Source of the DNA: Westiellopsis prolifica IICB1
Lineage (GTDB): Bacteria > Cyanobacteriota > Cyanobacteriia > Cyanobacteriales > Nostocaceae
Assembly: GCF_004323185.1 (NCBI RefSeq)
Contig: NZ_NAPS01000002.1
Location: 1,024,759 to 1,079,470 of the forward strand
Direction: 5' to 3'
DNA: 54,712 nt
The translations under genes were made by a program, and so were the position numbers. Below, in pieces: positions 35,491-46,917 of this stretch; the first letter of the stretch is position 1; each line of letters opens with the position of its first letter. The notes beneath the pieces are model-generated. The model had not been told where the DNA came from. It did no database searches and worked only from the letters and a program-made list of their open reading frames with translations.

Positions 35491-36654
35491 ATGATAACGC
35501 AAAAAACATTCTTCAATAAACAGGATCTTCAAGACATTCTCTGTGGGGCAGTTTTGCTTGCTAGTGGAGGCGGCGGTGCTATAAAAAATGGTCAACAATT
35601 AATCGAGTCCATATTAAAAATTTCCGATCAAGTTGAGTACATCGAACCTGCTAATGTAGATAAATTTAAATATATGCCAGTCCTAGCCGGTCTAGGTTCT
35701 CCAGATGCTTTTGAGAAACAAGGTTTTAGCAGATCACCTCAAATGGTTTTTGAAGTGCTGGAGCAAGTTAAACAAAGAAGCTACCCCCAAGAAAATCAGC
35801 AATACCGTTTTTCTTATACTGTTCCTGTAGAGACCGGCGCTGTAGCTCACTTTACCGCTATGCTGGTGGCAGTACAGAAAGGTATTGCCGTCGTTGATGG
35901 CGATGGTGGTGGCAGGGCTTTTCCTAGTTTAGCAATGGCTAGCTTTGCTGAAGCAATCAATAACAAGACTGTTGTTCCTGTATCACCAGTAATAATTGCG
36001 ACCGAACAAGAACTTGAAGCTGGTGGTACAGAAGTGGAACTTAATCAAAACGATCCTGCGATTGTAGATGACTTGGGAAGAGCGATTATAGATACAGCAG
36101 AGTTTAAAGATGTAGCTGCCATAGCTTGCTTTGCTATGGATGGTGAAACTATGCAAAAGGTGATCGTACCTAATACGCTGACTAGAGCGAGAAAGGTTGG
36201 TCGTCTGATCCGAGATGCTGTCCAAAACCAAAAGAACCCCGTCGCAGATGTATTGTCTTACTTGGATGGCTACCAACTTTTTCAGGGAAAAATAACTGAC
36301 ATTAAAAAACATACCCAAGGCGGATTTGACTTTGGGACGGTTGTAATTGAAAGTGCAACAGGCAAAAAAGCTTATATTTTGAATCAAAATGAGAACTTAG
36401 TTGCTTGGTCTGACCAAGAGGATCGTCCATTAGCGATCGCTCCAGATCTAATTTGCTACATGGGAACTGATGGACAAACTTTAAGTAATGCTGATATCAG
36501 CTTAGGGCAAGACGTGACTTTGATTGGAGTGAAAGCTCCAGAGCAATTAAGAAAACCCTACTTCATCAATGTCTTTGGCAAGGCTTTGAAAAACCTTGGA
36601 TACTATGGTTCTTACGTGCCAATTGAGTATCTACAAATCAATACCTGCGACTGA
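35491..36654 (+). CDS. DUF917 family protein (hydantoin/thiohydantoin metabolism-like)
   Basis: The 387-aa product has the DUF917 signature start LQDILCGAVLLASGGGGAIKNGQ, VDGDGGGRAFPSLAMASFA and an acid-rich second half (LICYMGTDGQTLSNADI). DUF917 proteins are found next to hydantoinase/oxoprolinase-type enzymes, and some act as S-methyl-thiohydantoin desulfurases. The reaction here is unproven. It is followed 129 bp later by a hydantoin-racemase family gene, which supports action on a hydantoin-like or cyclic amide substrate. No signal peptide. Confidence 0.82.
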   Translation: MITQKTFFNKQDLQDILCGAVLLASGGGGAIKNGQQLIESILKISDQVEYIEPANVDKFKYMPVLAGLGSPDAFEKQGFSRSPQMVFEVLEQVKQRSYPQENQQYRFSYTVPVETGAVAHFTAMLVAVQKGIAVVDGDGGGRAFPSLAMASFAEAINNKTVVPVSPVIIATEQELEAGGTEVELNQNDPAIVDDLGRAIIDTAEFKDVAAIACFAMDGETMQKVIVPNTLTRARKVGRLIRDAVQNQKNPVADVLSYLDGYQLFQGKITDIKKHTQGGFDFGTVVIESATGKKAYILNQNENLVAWSDQEDRPLAIAPDLICYMGTDGQTLSNADISLGQDVTLIGVKAPEQLRKPYFINVFGKALKNLGYYGSYVPIEYLQINTCD

Positions 36655-36783
36655 ATCAGAAGATTAAACCGCGTTCGTATAACGTGTCTCGAAGGAACTT
36701 AGAAGTTTGATTTTTGAGTTTACAAAACTTTAAAAACATCCCGCAAATATGCAATACTACGTTCGACAAAGGAAAAAGAAAAA

Positions 36784-37515
36784 ATGTCGATTGCAATCAA
36801 AATTATAGTTCCAGCTAATAACACATCATTTAATGACAGAATTAAAGATGCAGTGGTAGCAGTCCAAGCACCCGATGTAACAATAGACGTTGAAAGTATC
36901 GCAGGTGGGACAAAAACCATCCAGAGTCGCTACGATCTGTCAATTAATACTCCCTATGTGATTGCTCTGGCAGAAAAGACACAGCAAGACGGGTATAACG
37001 GTATATTTGTGACAGATTTTGATATGTGTGGCGTAGAAGCTGTGAGAGAAATTGTGAATATTCCGGTCGTTGGCGGTTTCAGACCAAGTGCTTACACAGC
37101 TATGATGCTCGCACAAAGGTTTTCAATTATTACTGTTTTGAACAATGTAGTTGCCATGCAAAGAGAGCATTGTCGAGCATTTGGAATTACAGAAAATCTA
37201 GCGTCAATTCGCTCTGTAGATATACCGGTAGCAAACTTAGAGGATAGGGATCTGGCGATCGCTAAAGTATATGAGGAAAGTATAAAAGCTATTGAAGAAG
37301 ACCAAGCAGAGTGCTGTATTCTAGGATGTACGGGCTTTGTTGGTGTGGCTGAGGCAGTTACACAACTTCTGCAAGAAGTAGGCAAACCCGCACCAGTAAT
37401 AGATCCAAACCGAGCAGCAGTCAGCTACTTAGAGTTGCTGATCAGAAACAAACTATCTCAGAGTAGGTTGACATATTATGTGCCGCCTGACTACACACCG
37501 CCCAAACTCAAGTGA
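36784..37515 (+). CDS. Asp/Glu/hydantoin racemase family protein
   Basis: This 243-aa cofactor-independent racemase of the Asp/Glu superfamily has two catalytic cysteines visible: one in VTDFDMCGVEAVRE (about residue 82) and one in CCILGCTGFVG (about residue 181). Their spacing suits the family. VVGGFRPSAYTAMMLAQRFSI is the conserved first-domain block. It probably racemises a hydantoin or amino-acid derivative together with the DUF917 neighbour. It lies 38 bp upstream of the kinase-like giant in the same direction. Confidence 0.85.
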   Translation: MSIAIKIIVPANNTSFNDRIKDAVVAVQAPDVTIDVESIAGGTKTIQSRYDLSINTPYVIALAEKTQQDGYNGIFVTDFDMCGVEAVREIVNIPVVGGFRPSAYTAMMLAQRFSIITVLNNVVAMQREHCRAFGITENLASIRSVDIPVANLEDRDLAIAKVYEESIKAIEEDQAECCILGCTGFVGVAEAVTQLLQEVGKPAPVIDPNRAAVSYLELLIRNKLSQSRLTYYVPPDYTPPKLK

Positions 37516-37553
37516 TGCTGAGTTGAAAGCTTTCTAGTTAAAAGGGCAGACAG

Positions 37554-40500
37554 ATGTTCTTGGCTATCCCTGGATACCAAATCACAGCAGAAATTTCCCT
37601 TAATGGGAAGACAGTTGTTTACCGAGGACAACGACTCAAGGATCGAAAACCTGTGATTTTGAAGAGTCTCACAGCTAAGTACCCAATGTCAAACGTGATG
37701 GCTCGACTCAGGCACGAATATGAAATCCTCGTAAATTTGGATTCACCAGGCATAGTCAAGGCTTATGGATTGGAGAGTTACAATCAAATTCCTGTTTTAA
37801 TCTTGGAAGATTTTGGCGGCATGTCTCTAAGAGAATTCATGCTCACCAATCAAATAGATTTAATCTCATTTCTGCGGATTGCCATTAACCTAGTGCAAAC
37901 TCTAGAACAATTGCACCAACATCACATCATTCACAAGAACATTCAACCCACTAATATTATTTTCAATCCTGACACCGGAGAAGTCAAAATCGCTGACTTT
38001 GCCCTCGCCTCCCTACTAGAGTGGGAAAATCAAACAATCAGCAATCCAAATTTACTCGAAGGTTCTTTTGCCTATATGTCTCCGGAACAAACCGGACGGA
38101 TGAGTCGTGCAATTGACTATCGCACAGACCTTTATTCTTTAGGAGTTACCTTTTATGAAATACTGACACAACAGTTGCCTTGGCAAAGTTCAGATGTGAT
38201 GGAATTAGTCCACTGCCATATTGCTCAAACACCTGTAAATCCCCAGCAGATGAATTTAGACATTCCGCTAACGGTGTCTAACATTATCATGAAGCTATTA
38301 GCAAAAAATCCTGAAGATAGATACCAAAGTGCTTTTGGACTCAAAGATGACCTAGAAAATTGCCTCACTCAACTGCAAAATACCAGTCAAATAATAGACT
38401 TCCCCCTTGGCAAGCAAGATAAACTGAGACAATTTCAAATCCCACCCAAGCTTTATGGCAGGGAAGCCGAATTAGCTACTTTAATAACCACTTTTGAACG
38501 GGTTAGCCAAGGCACAACGGAGACGCTTTTAGTCACTGGTTACTCAGGTATCGGCAAATCTTCCCTAGTTCATGAAATTCATAAACTTATCACCTACCAT
38601 CAAGCATATTTTATTACTGGCAAGTTTGACCAGTTGAAGCAGAATATTCCTTATGCTGCCCTGATTCAAGCTTTTCAGGAATTGATACGGCAATTGCTGG
38701 GCGAAAGCGAAGCGCTGTTACAAATCTGGAAAGAAAAACTCTTAGATTCCTTCGGCTCCAATGGTCAAGTGATCATTGATGTTATTCCCGAAGTTGAACT
38801 TATTGTTGGCAAACAACCACCAGTAACTTTTCTAGAGCCAACTGAATCTCAAAATCGTTTTAATTTAGTTTTTCAAAAATTTCTTCATGTTTTTACTCAA
38901 AAAGAACATCCATTGGTTCTCTTTTTAGATGATTTACAGTGGGCAGATTTGGCTTCGCTAAAGTTGCTTCAACTGCTGATAAGTGAACCGAATAGTCAAT
39001 ATTTATTGCTGATTGGGTCATATCGAGATAACGAAGTAGATGAAACGCATCTATTAATGCAGGCTGTAGATGATATGCAGACCTGCTGTGAAAAGATAAA
39101 TACTATTACTTTGCAACCTTTGAAGCTCGTTGATATCAAGCAGTTAATTGCTGATACACTCCAATGTTCTCTAGAACAGTCACAGCCTTTAGCACAGCTA
39201 CTCCTGAATAAAACAAATGGCAATCCTTTCTTCTTGAATCAGCTGCTTAAATCTCTATATCATCAAAACTTATTGACATTTGATTTAAATACTAATATTT
39301 GGCAGTGGGACATCAAGCAAATTCAAGGTGTAGGCATCACTGAAAATGTGATTGAATTAATGATTGAAAATATCGAAAAACTGCCAGAAAGTACCCAGAA
39401 TGTCTTAAAATTAGCAGCTTGTATCGGCAATAGATTCAATTTAGAAATTCTCTCCCTTGTCAATGAAAAATCTCCCTCTGCCACAGCAAATGAACTTTGG
39501 ACAGCATTTCAGGTTGGTCTGATTTTGCCTCTAAACGATGCCTACAAAATTCCGCTTGTTTTGTCCCAAGATACTATAACTATTAGTGAGCAAATTTCAT
39601 CTCAATTACCGATTAATAATGCTCCACTAGATATCGCTTACCAATTCCGACATGATCGGATGCAGCAAGCAGCTTATGCCCGCATCCCAGAACCCCAGAA
39701 AAAAGAAATTCACCTCAAAATTGGCAGATTACTTTTACAAAATACTCAACCTGAAGTTGTAGAAAAAAATATTTTTGATATTGTCAACCAGTTAAATATT
39801 GGTGCTGAATTAATTACTAATCGCCAATCAAGAGATGAATTAGCTAAATTAAATTTGATTGCTGGCAAAAAAGCAAAAGCATCTGCTGCTTACGAATCAG
39901 CTATTAAATATTTAAATGTCGGTAGAGAATTACTAGCGAGCAATAGTTGGCAAAATCACTATGAGTTAACACTAGCTATTTACGAAGAAGCCGCAGAATT
40001 AGAATATTTAAACACCAACTTTGAGCAAGCACAAATTCTTATCAAGATTGTGCTTAAACAAGCTAAAAATATCCTCGATAAGGTGAAAGTATATCAGCTA
40101 CAAATTCAGCTTTATACTGCCCAAAATGAGATGATAAAAGCCATAAATACAACACTACCTGTACTAGAAATGCTAGGAGTGTCTCTCTCATTATCTGGTG
40201 AAGATGGTGAATTAGCTGAGTTACCTGAGACTACGGAATTAGAAAAAATTCCCGAAATGACTGACCCGTATAAACTAGCAGCATTACATCTGTTAATGAG
40301 CATCACTACCCCTGCTTTACAAGTAATGCCCAAGAGTTTGATAGTCATTATTTCTACTCAGATAGAACTGTGTCTGCTCGCAGGTAATTCTACGTTATCT
40401 TCTCTAGCATATGCTTGGTATGGTCTACTTCAGTGCGGAGTATTGGGAGATATTAACTCTGGATATCACTCTGGGCAATTAGCTCTAAAGCTCCTAAAGC

Positions 40501-43500
40501 AATTTAATGCCAAAGAACTCCAATCTAAAATATACAACATATATAATGTTTCTATCAGACATTGGAAAGAGCATATTAAAGAAACAATAAATTCATTACA
40601 AGAAGGATTTGAAAGTGCAATTGAAACTGGAGATTTAGTATTTGCTAGCTATTGTGGTACTAGCTATTTATTACATAAACTTTTGAGTGGTGAAAAGTTA
40701 GAATCATTAGAAAAAGAACAAGCATCGTATATTAATTTATTATTAAAACTAAAGCAAGATATTTCTATTCAATATGCCCTGATTTGGAGGCAGCTGACAT
40801 TAAATTTACAAGGATTGACAGCAAATAAACTTCTGTTAATTGGTGAAAGCTTTGATGAGTTGGCAATGCTACCACGTTTACACGCAACTCAAAATAGTCA
40901 GTTGCTTTTCGCTGTTTATGTCGCTAAAACAATTCTCCTATATTTATTTAAAAACCAGGCTCAAGCAGTGAAATATGCTTCTCGTGCGACAAAATATGCA
41001 AAGGCTGCGGCTGGTATGATAACTATTGGTATACATAACTTCTATTATTCTTTATCGCTTCTGAGTCAGTATCACGATGCTAATTATTCTGAGCGGCAAC
41101 AAATATTGTACCAGATAGATAAAAATCAAGAAAAAATGAAATATTGGGCGCACCATGCACCAATGAATTATCTGCATAAATACAAACTTGTAGAAGCAGA
41201 AAAAGCGCGTGTATTAGGGCAAGCTGTTGCGGCGATGGAGCTTTATGACCAAGCAATTGAACAAGCAAAACAGCAAAGATACCTTCAAGATGAAGCTTTG
41301 GGTTATGAACTAGCAGCAGAATTTTATATCTCTTTAGGAAGAGAAAAAATAGCTCAAACTTATATGACTGAGGCATACCATAGTTATATTTTCTGGGGTG
41401 CAACTGCTAAAGCTGAAAACTTGGAGTTAAGATATCCCCAATTTATTTCTAAAGTATCTGTATCGCCTCCAGATACAATAAATACTAATAGTAATGATGC
41501 AATTTTGCTCGACTTAAAAACGATTATTAAAGCATCACAAGCTTTAGCTGCCGAAATGATTTTGGATAGATTATTAGCTAAACTTATGAAGATTGTGAGC
41601 GAAAATGCTGGCGCTCAAACTTGTTTTTTAATTTTAGATAAAGAAGGAGAATTAATAGTTGAAGCCAAGATGATTGTTGGTGAAGGTAATGTAGCTTTAC
41701 GCCAATCAATGCTGATTGAAATTAGTCAAGAGTTGCCTATATCCTTGATAAATTATGTGAAAAGAACTAGAGAAGATGTAGTTTTAGCTAATGCAGCTTG
41801 TGAGGGAAGATTTACAACAGATCCTTATATTATCAAAAACCAGTCTAAATCAATCTTGTGTATTCCAATTATCCATCAAGCTAAATTTGTTGGTTTGCTT
41901 TACTTAGAAAATAATTTGACTACTGATACCTTTACTCCTGAGCGATTAGCAGTTTTGAAACTCCTATCCTTCCAAGCAGCTATTTCGATTCAAAACGCTC
42001 AACTCTACGAGGATATGACTACTTTAAATATGAATTTAAAACAAGAAATTAGCGATCGCCTCTCGGCAGAAGCGGCGTTGCGTGAGAGTGAAACAAGACT
42101 GGCTCAATTTCTAGAAGCTTTACCAGTGGGCGTGTTTGTAGTTGATGCGGAGGGAAAACCCTACTATGCTAATCAGACAGCACAGCAAATCCTTGGCAAA
42201 GGAATCGTACCTGAAACTAAGGTTGAGGAATTACCTGAGACTTATCAAGCATATTTAGCGGGGACTGAGCAGACCTATCCTACAGAAAAACAACCTCTTG
42301 TGCGGGCTTTGAGAGGTGAAAGAACAACTATTGACGATCAAGAAATTCGCCACATCGATAAGACTATCCCGCTTGAGGTATGGGCAACCCCTATTTTTAA
42401 TGATAAAAATCAAGTCGCTTATGCGATCGCTGCTTTTCAAGACATCACACAGCGCAAGCAAGCAGAAGCAGAGCGAACTCAGTTCACCCAAGAACTTGCC
42501 TTAAAAAATATAGCTTTGCAGCAAGCAACAGACAAATTAGCTGAGTCTAACCGCAACTTAGAAATAAAAGTGCAGGAGCGAACCAAGGAGTTAAGCCAAA
42601 CTTTAGAAATCCTCAAAGCCACTCAAGCTGAATTAGTGATTGAGAACGCTTTATTAAGAAGTGCAGAACAAACTCTTACTTATGAATATCAAGTTGGAGG
42701 AAGTTTACCAATAGATGCACCTACTTATGTGGTACGTCAAGCAGATAGGTATCTATACAAGGCTTTGAAGCAAGGAGAGTTTTGTTATATTTTCAATGCT
42801 CGGCAGATGGGCAAGTCTAGCTTGCGAGTGCAAATTATGAAAAAGTTACAAGCTGAGGGCTTCGCTTGTGCTGCGATCGATATTTCAGAAATTGGTAGTC
42901 AGCAAATGACTGTAGAACAGTGGTACGCAGGTTTTATTTATATATTAGCCAGCAGTTTAAATCTTTTAAATCAAGTTAATATTCGTACTTGGTGGCGTAA
43001 GCATGAATTTTTATCACCAGTCCAACGCCTTAGTCAGTTTATAGACGAAATAGCATTAGAAAATATTTGGCAAAATAATATTGTTGTTTTTATAGATGAG
43101 ATTGATAGTGTGATCAATCTTAATTTTGACATAGATGACTTCTTTGTATTAATACGGAATTTTTATAACAAACGCGCTGATATCCCAAAATATAAACGTC
43201 TCACTTTTGTTTTCCTGGGAGTCGCAAATCCTTCTCAATTAATTCAGGATAAAAAACGAACACCTTTTAACATCGGTCAAGCGATTCAACTCAGTGGCTT
43301 TCAACTGCATGAAACCCAACCATTACTACAGGGACTAGCTGAACGAGTAGGTAATGCTCAGAATGTCCTTAAGGAAGTGTTGGCTTGGACGGGTGGACAA
43401 CCTTTTCTCACCCAAAAACTCTGTAAACTCATTCGTAATTCATCAGTGAGTATTCCTCAAGGAAGTGAAGCCGACTACATAGAGAACTTAGTGCAAACAC

Positions 43501-43793
43501 AGGTGATTGAGAATTGGGAAACTCATGACGAACCTGAGCATTTAAAAACTATACGCGATCGCCTCCTGAATCTGGAATCCTGTATTGTTCAGATATTAAA
43601 GCTATATCAGGTAATTTTGCATCAAGGCGAGGTGGTCGCGGTTGATAGTCCAGAAGAAAAGGAATTACTATTATCAGGTTTGATAGTCAAACAGCAGGGT
43701 AAATTAAGAACCCATAACCGAATTTACGAATTGGTATTTAATGACGATTGGATTGAGCAACTGCTGTACCAATATGAAACGAAAGCTGACTAA
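37554..43793 (+). CDS. hybrid kinase-like/AAA/GAF/PAS sensor with AAA-like C-terminus (predicted pseudokinase)
   Basis: The 2079-aa cytoplasmic signalling protein contains: a Ser/Thr-kinase fold (residues 7-270), a STAND/AAA ATPase (about 300-480, Walker [12 protein letters not shown], Walker [11 protein letters not shown]), a long TPR-like helical region, GAF (about 1320-1480), PAS (about 1510-1635), a coiled coil, and an AAA_35 domain (about 1705-2060, [24 protein letters not shown]). In cyanobacterial relatives the C-terminus is usually a histidine kinase; here it is an AAA module. The kinase keeps K37 (PVILK) but has HKN (N129) instead of the catalytic HxD, and DFA (148-150) instead of DFG, with no glycine loop. 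It is probably a pseudokinase. Confidence 0.88.
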   Translation: MFLAIPGYQITAEISLNGKTVVYRGQRLKDRKPVILKSLTAKYPMSNVMARLRHEYEILVNLDSPGIVKAYGLESYNQIPVLILEDFGGMSLREFMLTNQIDLISFLRIAINLVQTLEQLHQHHIIHKNIQPTNIIFNPDTGEVKIADFALASLLEWENQTISNPNLLEGSFAYMSPEQTGRMSRAIDYRTDLYSLGVTFYEILTQQLPWQSSDVMELVHCHIAQTPVNPQQMNLDIPLTVSNIIMKLLAKNPEDRYQSAFGLKDDLENCLTQLQNTSQIIDFPLGKQDKLRQFQIPPKLYGREAELATLITTFERVSQGTTETLLVTGYSGIGKSSLVHEIHKLITYHQAYFITGKFDQLKQNIPYAALIQAFQELIRQLLGESEALLQIWKEKLLDSFGSNGQVIIDVIPEVELIVGKQPPVTFLEPTESQNRFNLVFQKFLHVFTQKEHPLVLFLDDLQWADLASLKLLQLLISEPNSQYLLLIGSYRDNEVDETHLLMQAVDDMQTCCEKINTITLQPLKLVDIKQLIADTLQCSLEQSQPLAQLLLNKTNGNPFFLNQLLKSLYHQNLLTFDLNTNIWQWDIKQIQGVGITENVIELMIENIEKLPESTQNVLKLAACIGNRFNLEILSLVNEKSPSATANELWTAFQVGLILPLNDAYKIPLVLSQDTITISEQISSQLPINNAPLDIAYQFRHDRMQQAAYARIPEPQKKEIHLKIGRLLLQNTQPEVVEKNIFDIVNQLNIGAELITNRQSRDELAKLNLIAGKKAKASAAYESAIKYLNVGRELLASNSWQNHYELTLAIYEEAAELEYLNTNFEQAQILIKIVLKQAKNILDKVKVYQLQIQLYTAQNEMIKAINTTLPVLEMLGVSLSLSGEDGELAELPETTELEKIPEMTDPYKLAALHLLMSITTPALQVMPKSLIVIISTQIELCLLAGNSTLSSLAYAWYGLLQCGVLGDINSGYHSGQLALKLLKQFNAKELQSKIYNIYNVSIRHWKEHIKETINSLQEGFESAIETGDLVFASYCGTSYLLHKLLSGEKLESLEKEQASYINLLLKLKQDISIQYALIWRQLTLNLQGLTANKLLLIGESFDELAMLPRLHATQNSQLLFAVYVAKTILLYLFKNQAQAVKYASRATKYAKAAAGMITIGIHNFYYSLSLLSQYHDANYSERQQILYQIDKNQEKMKYWAHHAPMNYLHKYKLVEAEKARVLGQAVAAMELYDQAIEQAKQQRYLQDEALGYELAAEFYISLGREKIAQTYMTEAYHSYIFWGATAKAENLELRYPQFISKVSVSPPDTINTNSNDAILLDLKTIIKASQALAAEMILDRLLAKLMKIVSENAGAQTCFLILDKEGELIVEAKMIVGEGNVALRQSMLIEISQELPISLINYVKRTREDVVLANAACEGRFTTDPYIIKNQSKSILCIPIIHQAKFVGLLYLENNLTTDTFTPERLAVLKLLSFQAAISIQNAQLYEDMTTLNMNLKQEISDRLSAEAALRESETRLAQFLEALPVGVFVVDAEGKPYYANQTAQQILGKGIVPETKVEELPETYQAYLAGTEQTYPTEKQPLVRALRGERTTIDDQEIRHIDKTIPLEVWATPIFNDKNQVAYAIAAFQDITQRKQAEAERTQFTQELALKNIALQQATDKLAESNRNLEIKVQERTKELSQTLEILKATQAELVIENALLRSAEQTLTYEYQVGGSLPIDAPTYVVRQADRYLYKALKQGEFCYIFNARQMGKSSLRVQIMKKLQAEGFACAAIDISEIGSQQMTVEQWYAGFIYILASSLNLLNQVNIRTWWRKHEFLSPVQRLSQFIDEIALENIWQNNIVVFIDEIDSVINLNFDIDDFFVLIRNFYNKRADIPKYKRLTFVFLGVANPSQLIQDKKRTPFNIGQAIQLSGFQLHETQPLLQGLAERVGNAQNVLKEVLAWTGGQPFLTQKLCKLIRNSSVSIPQGSEADYIENLVQTQVIENWETHDEPEHLKTIRDRLLNLESCIVQILKLYQVILHQGEVVAVDSPEEKELLLSGLIVKQQGKLRTHNRIYELVFNDDWIEQLLYQYETKAD

Positions 43794-43986
43794 TCACCAA
43801 CTATTAACAATTCGCTTTTGACCATTGACCAATCATCAACGGAAATTGCGCCTGTATTGTTCGGTTATACGACTTTCGTTATGGTGCAAATATAGATAAC
43901 CTCGTAAGTAACAGTGAAAAAGTAGTGAAAGTCAAAACTCTGCCTGAAACGCTGGATGTCGCTGTTGAACTAAGGGGTGAATACTT

Positions 43987-45480
43987 GTGTACAAATGGAT
44001 TTTGCCTAGTCTGAGCGAAGTATTAGCCGATAGTAAATCAACTATGGGTTTTTGTTCATCTGCTAAAGCTCAACAACAGTGGCGCTTTTGCGTGGCGGCT
44101 ACACAACAGTTACTATTAAATGCCTTAGAAACGATTGATACGGATGTCACACAAGGATTGGTTTTAGCTGCGCCTGCACCTTTGTTTGATCATCCTAAGT
44201 TGACTGAAAGCTTGCAGTCAATAACTTTTACAGCAGAACCGTTTAATCGTTTGGCACTAATGCCATTTCAGATGTCTGATCAAGAAGTGGCGATCGCAGC
44301 AGATACAACTATTTATAATGAATCTATTTTACCTCTGCTAAGAACAGATCCCTTAGCAAATGAACAATTTTGTCTAATTTTTACAAAAAAATTTAGATTA
44401 ATTTTAGTCTTAACAGAAGAAAACGGTCAAAAATCATTTTCATTTTCTTTCGATTCGGAAGTCGTGCAGCAGGCATGGCGGGCGTTAAGTGCTAGGGTAA
44501 TGTTGAGCAATCCTGATTTATTTGCTGAACTAGAAGAAACGGTACAACATTACTACCCTGCTGCCCCAGATTATCGCATCGTCATGCAGTTTAGCCAATT
44601 GTTGCTCACAGAATTACCAGAACAAGAAAATAAAAGCTGGGAAACCACAACTAAAGAAGCAGTCGAAGGAAATGGTGAACGATCTCAAAAAACTGAGATT
44701 CATTCTCATCAACCTTCATCAGCAAAACCTGATGTAGAAATGCTGCAAGCTTTTGCTCATGAAGTCCGTACTCCTTTGACAACTATTCGTACTATCACTA
44801 GACTATTGCTCAAACAGCGGGATTTACCTGCCAACGCCATTAAGCGATTGAAAATAATTGATCGCGAATGTACTGAGCAAATTGACAGGATGGAATTGCT
44901 GTTTAGAGCAGCAGAACTAGAAACATCGGCTACAGATAAAGGGACAAGCACTCAATTGACTGCAATGAGTTTAGACCAGGTGTTGCAGGCGAGTATTCCT
45001 CGTTGGCAAGAAGCAGCAACTAGGCGTAACTTGAAGCTAGATGTAGTATTACCTCAGCATTTGCCGACGGTCGTAAGTAATCCTACCATGCTTGATCGAG
45101 TTCTCACAGGTTTGATGGAAAATTTTACCCGTAACTTACCTGCTGGTAGCCATATTCAAGTACAAGTCATTCCTGCTGGCGACCAACTAAAGTTGCAATT
45201 ATTGCCTCTACCTCAAATGGGAGACAACGATGCATCAACTGTATCAACCTGTACACCACCCATTCGCAAAGCTCTTGGTCAATTACTGATGTTCCAACCA
45301 GAAACAGGTACAATCAGCTTGAACCTTAATGCAACTAAGCATTTGTTTCAAGCTATTGGTGGAAAACTGATTGTGCGTGAACGTCCCCGTTATGGAGAAA
45401 TTTTAACAGTTTTCTTACCCCTAGAAGGAGCGGAAAATCAAGAGCATTCAAAATTCAAAATTCAACGTTCAAAAGTATAA
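43987..45480 (+). CDS. sensor histidine kinase with degenerate ATP-binding lid
   Basis: The 497-aa protein starts at a GTG (MYKWILPSLSEVLADS). The N-terminal 200 residues form a DICT-like sensory domain without membrane segments. HisKA is clear (LQAFAHEVRTPLTTIRTIT, histidine near residue 258), and an N-box-like LTGLMENFTRNLPAG is present. The DxGxG box is absent, and the GxGxG lid reads GTISLNLNATKHL, so ATP binding is doubtful or atypical. The last residues (EHSKFKIQRSKV) come from the AAATTCAAAATTCAA repeat. No response regulator gene is adjacent. Confidence 0.78.
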   Translation: MYKWILPSLSEVLADSKSTMGFCSSAKAQQQWRFCVAATQQLLLNALETIDTDVTQGLVLAAPAPLFDHPKLTESLQSITFTAEPFNRLALMPFQMSDQEVAIAADTTIYNESILPLLRTDPLANEQFCLIFTKKFRLILVLTEENGQKSFSFSFDSEVVQQAWRALSARVMLSNPDLFAELEETVQHYYPAAPDYRIVMQFSQLLLTELPEQENKSWETTTKEAVEGNGERSQKTEIHSHQPSSAKPDVEMLQAFAHEVRTPLTTIRTITRLLLKQRDLPANAIKRLKIIDRECTEQIDRMELLFRAAELETSATDKGTSTQLTAMSLDQVLQASIPRWQEAATRRNLKLDVVLPQHLPTVVSNPTMLDRVLTGLMENFTRNLPAGSHIQVQVIPAGDQLKLQLLPLPQMGDNDASTVSTCTPPIRKALGQLLMFQPETGTISLNLNATKHLFQAIGGKLIVRERPRYGEILTVFLPLEGAENQEHSKFKIQRSKV

Positions 45481-45493
45481 GAATAAAACTCAA

Positions 45494-45639
45494 TAAGCTG
45501 ATGTGCGCTTAGATTAAATATTCTTGCGTTAGGAGTGTCCAGGGTCAACAGTCCAAAGTCCAAGCTAGTCTTTGACTGTGGACTGTTGACTTTTGACAAC
45601 CTGATCGCAAAATATACAATTTAAATGCATAACAACTTA
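45494..45639 (+). mobile_element. 146-bp MITE, copy C
   Basis: This is the third copy of the element at 8569-8714, in the same orientation and also 146 bp. It begins TAAGCTGATGTG, ends CATAACAACTTA, and differs from copy A at only a handful of positions. It lies 36 bp upstream of the left end of the IS982 element. Confidence 0.85.
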
Positions 45640-45675
45640 CTGCAATTTGTATATGTTGGCGATCGCTTATATTTA

Positions 45676-46748
45676 ACCCAAGTTGCGGGTTATCAAAATC
45701 CGGGTGCTTCTGATCCAGAAATTAGTGCGATCGCCAATGACAAATTGGCGGTTGCGCGTAGCGCAACCACGATTTCGAGCAATCATTACAAGCAGTGTAA
45801 TGAAGCGGTTTCAGGTATTAATAATTGCTTACTATAGAAATGCTTGTTTCAGGGTAAATGCAAAAATAAATGCTTCCAACTTAAGTATAAACCCTTGCCA
45901 AGTACATACGTGGATTGATTTTGGAAACACACAAGTGATGCTACTAAACACTGTTTCAATGTAATGCCTAATATGTTGCTTGATATACTGATTCCACGGT
46001 TCATCTTGACGCTTGGAATTTTTTTTCCTCATGACTTTCAAGGATATTTTGCTAGTTTCTTCGAGGTCATCTTCGGCAGTATAATCAGTGTATGCAGCAT
46101 CAGTATATACTTCGCTGCCTGGTGGTAAATTTAACGGTAAGGCGTTCAATGCTCGCACATCAGAAGCACTACCAGGCATAAAAACAAATTCCACTGGAAT
46201 ACCAGTTTTGGTCGTTAATAACTGAACTCTAACTCCATAAAAATAACGTTTTTTCGATGCAATATAGCCTCTGTACTCTTCAGATTTAATTAACTTGACA
46301 TTAAAGATCCGAATATTATCACAGATGGGTACAGGAAAAGAGTCTAAAAGATATTCAGTACAATCACTCATTTCTTTCAGTATCATTCCCACTTGATGAA
46401 ACATATCATTCATCAACATTGATATACTGTGTAATCGTCGGTTGAAGCGTGACTTTTCTAACATATATATGTGGTATCAAGTTGTGGTCTTTCATATAAC
46501 CGCAAGCTTGACTATGATTACCGTTAAAGAACATCGCGGCGATTATTACCGTTGTAATAATTTCTGCATCACTCATCTTTCGACGGCAGTCTTCGTCATG
46601 CCCAATCGCCTTTAATAAGTCGTCAATGATAGCATAGACAGCAATTGTTTCATTTAGCATATACCCCTCCCATATTTGTCTCTGGAGGGGATTTTATTGC
46701 TTTAAGTGCTTTTAGCGATCGCCTGTTTGAATAACTAGCAACTTGGGT
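45676..46748 (-). mobile_element. IS982-family insertion sequence
   Basis: The element is 1073 bp with about 22-bp terminal inverted repeats: ACCCAAGTTGCGGGTTATC at the left and, on the other strand, ACCCAAGTTGCTAGTTATT at the right. The 6-bp sequence TATTTA directly follows the right end (46749-46754) and precedes the left end (45670-45675), a clear target-site duplication. The transposase inside is frameshifted. About 150 bp between the transposase stop and the left end carry small hairpins (GGTTGCGC/GCGCAACC). Confidence 0.88.
45832..46660 (-). pseudogene. IS982-family transposase, frameshifted
   Basis: Two overlapping minus-strand frames together make one transposase. The first (46406-46660) gives MLNETIAVYAIIDDLLKAI to HNLIPHIY. 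The second (45832-46464) resumes with LEKSRFNRRLHSI and runs through the DDE-type core (LLDSFPVPICDNIR, YFYGVRVQLLTTKTGIPVEF, GSEVYTDAAYTDY). The join at about 46461 (ATATATATG) needs a one-base change, so the gene is probably inactive unless programmed frameshifting occurs. The family assignment rests on the RFNRRLH and PVPICDN blocks. Confidence 0.82.
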
Positions 46749-46870
46749 TATTTATTAAAAATATCTCTCTACGTCTGCAACTATAAACTGACGACATGTC
46801 TGCGTGGCTTAGGGTGCTAACTGCGATCGCGGAATTTCTGCCAATATTTTTGGTTTTTCCTGTGATGCTC

Positions 46871-46917
46871 AATTGGTATCAAAAACTACCAATTAGGTTG
46901 GTAATGCCTGATAATGT
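46871..46917 (+). promoter_or_regulatory. NtcA-activated-type promoter of modA
   Basis: GTA-N8-TAC occurs at 46876-46889 inside a longer inverted repeat (AATTGGTA ... TACCAATT). Exactly 22 nt later, TAATGT at 46912-46917 fits TAN3T. This is the canonical GTAN8TAC-N22-TAN3T layout of class-II NtcA promoters in cyanobacteria. It lies 65-110 bp upstream of the modA start. Further TTGGTA/TACCAA half-sites follow at 46888-46902 and 46917-46934. Confidence 0.65.

Noticed and set aside
45625-45837. 70-aa plus-strand frame
   Set aside because: It crosses from the MITE into the left end of the IS982 element, so it is a chance junction frame.
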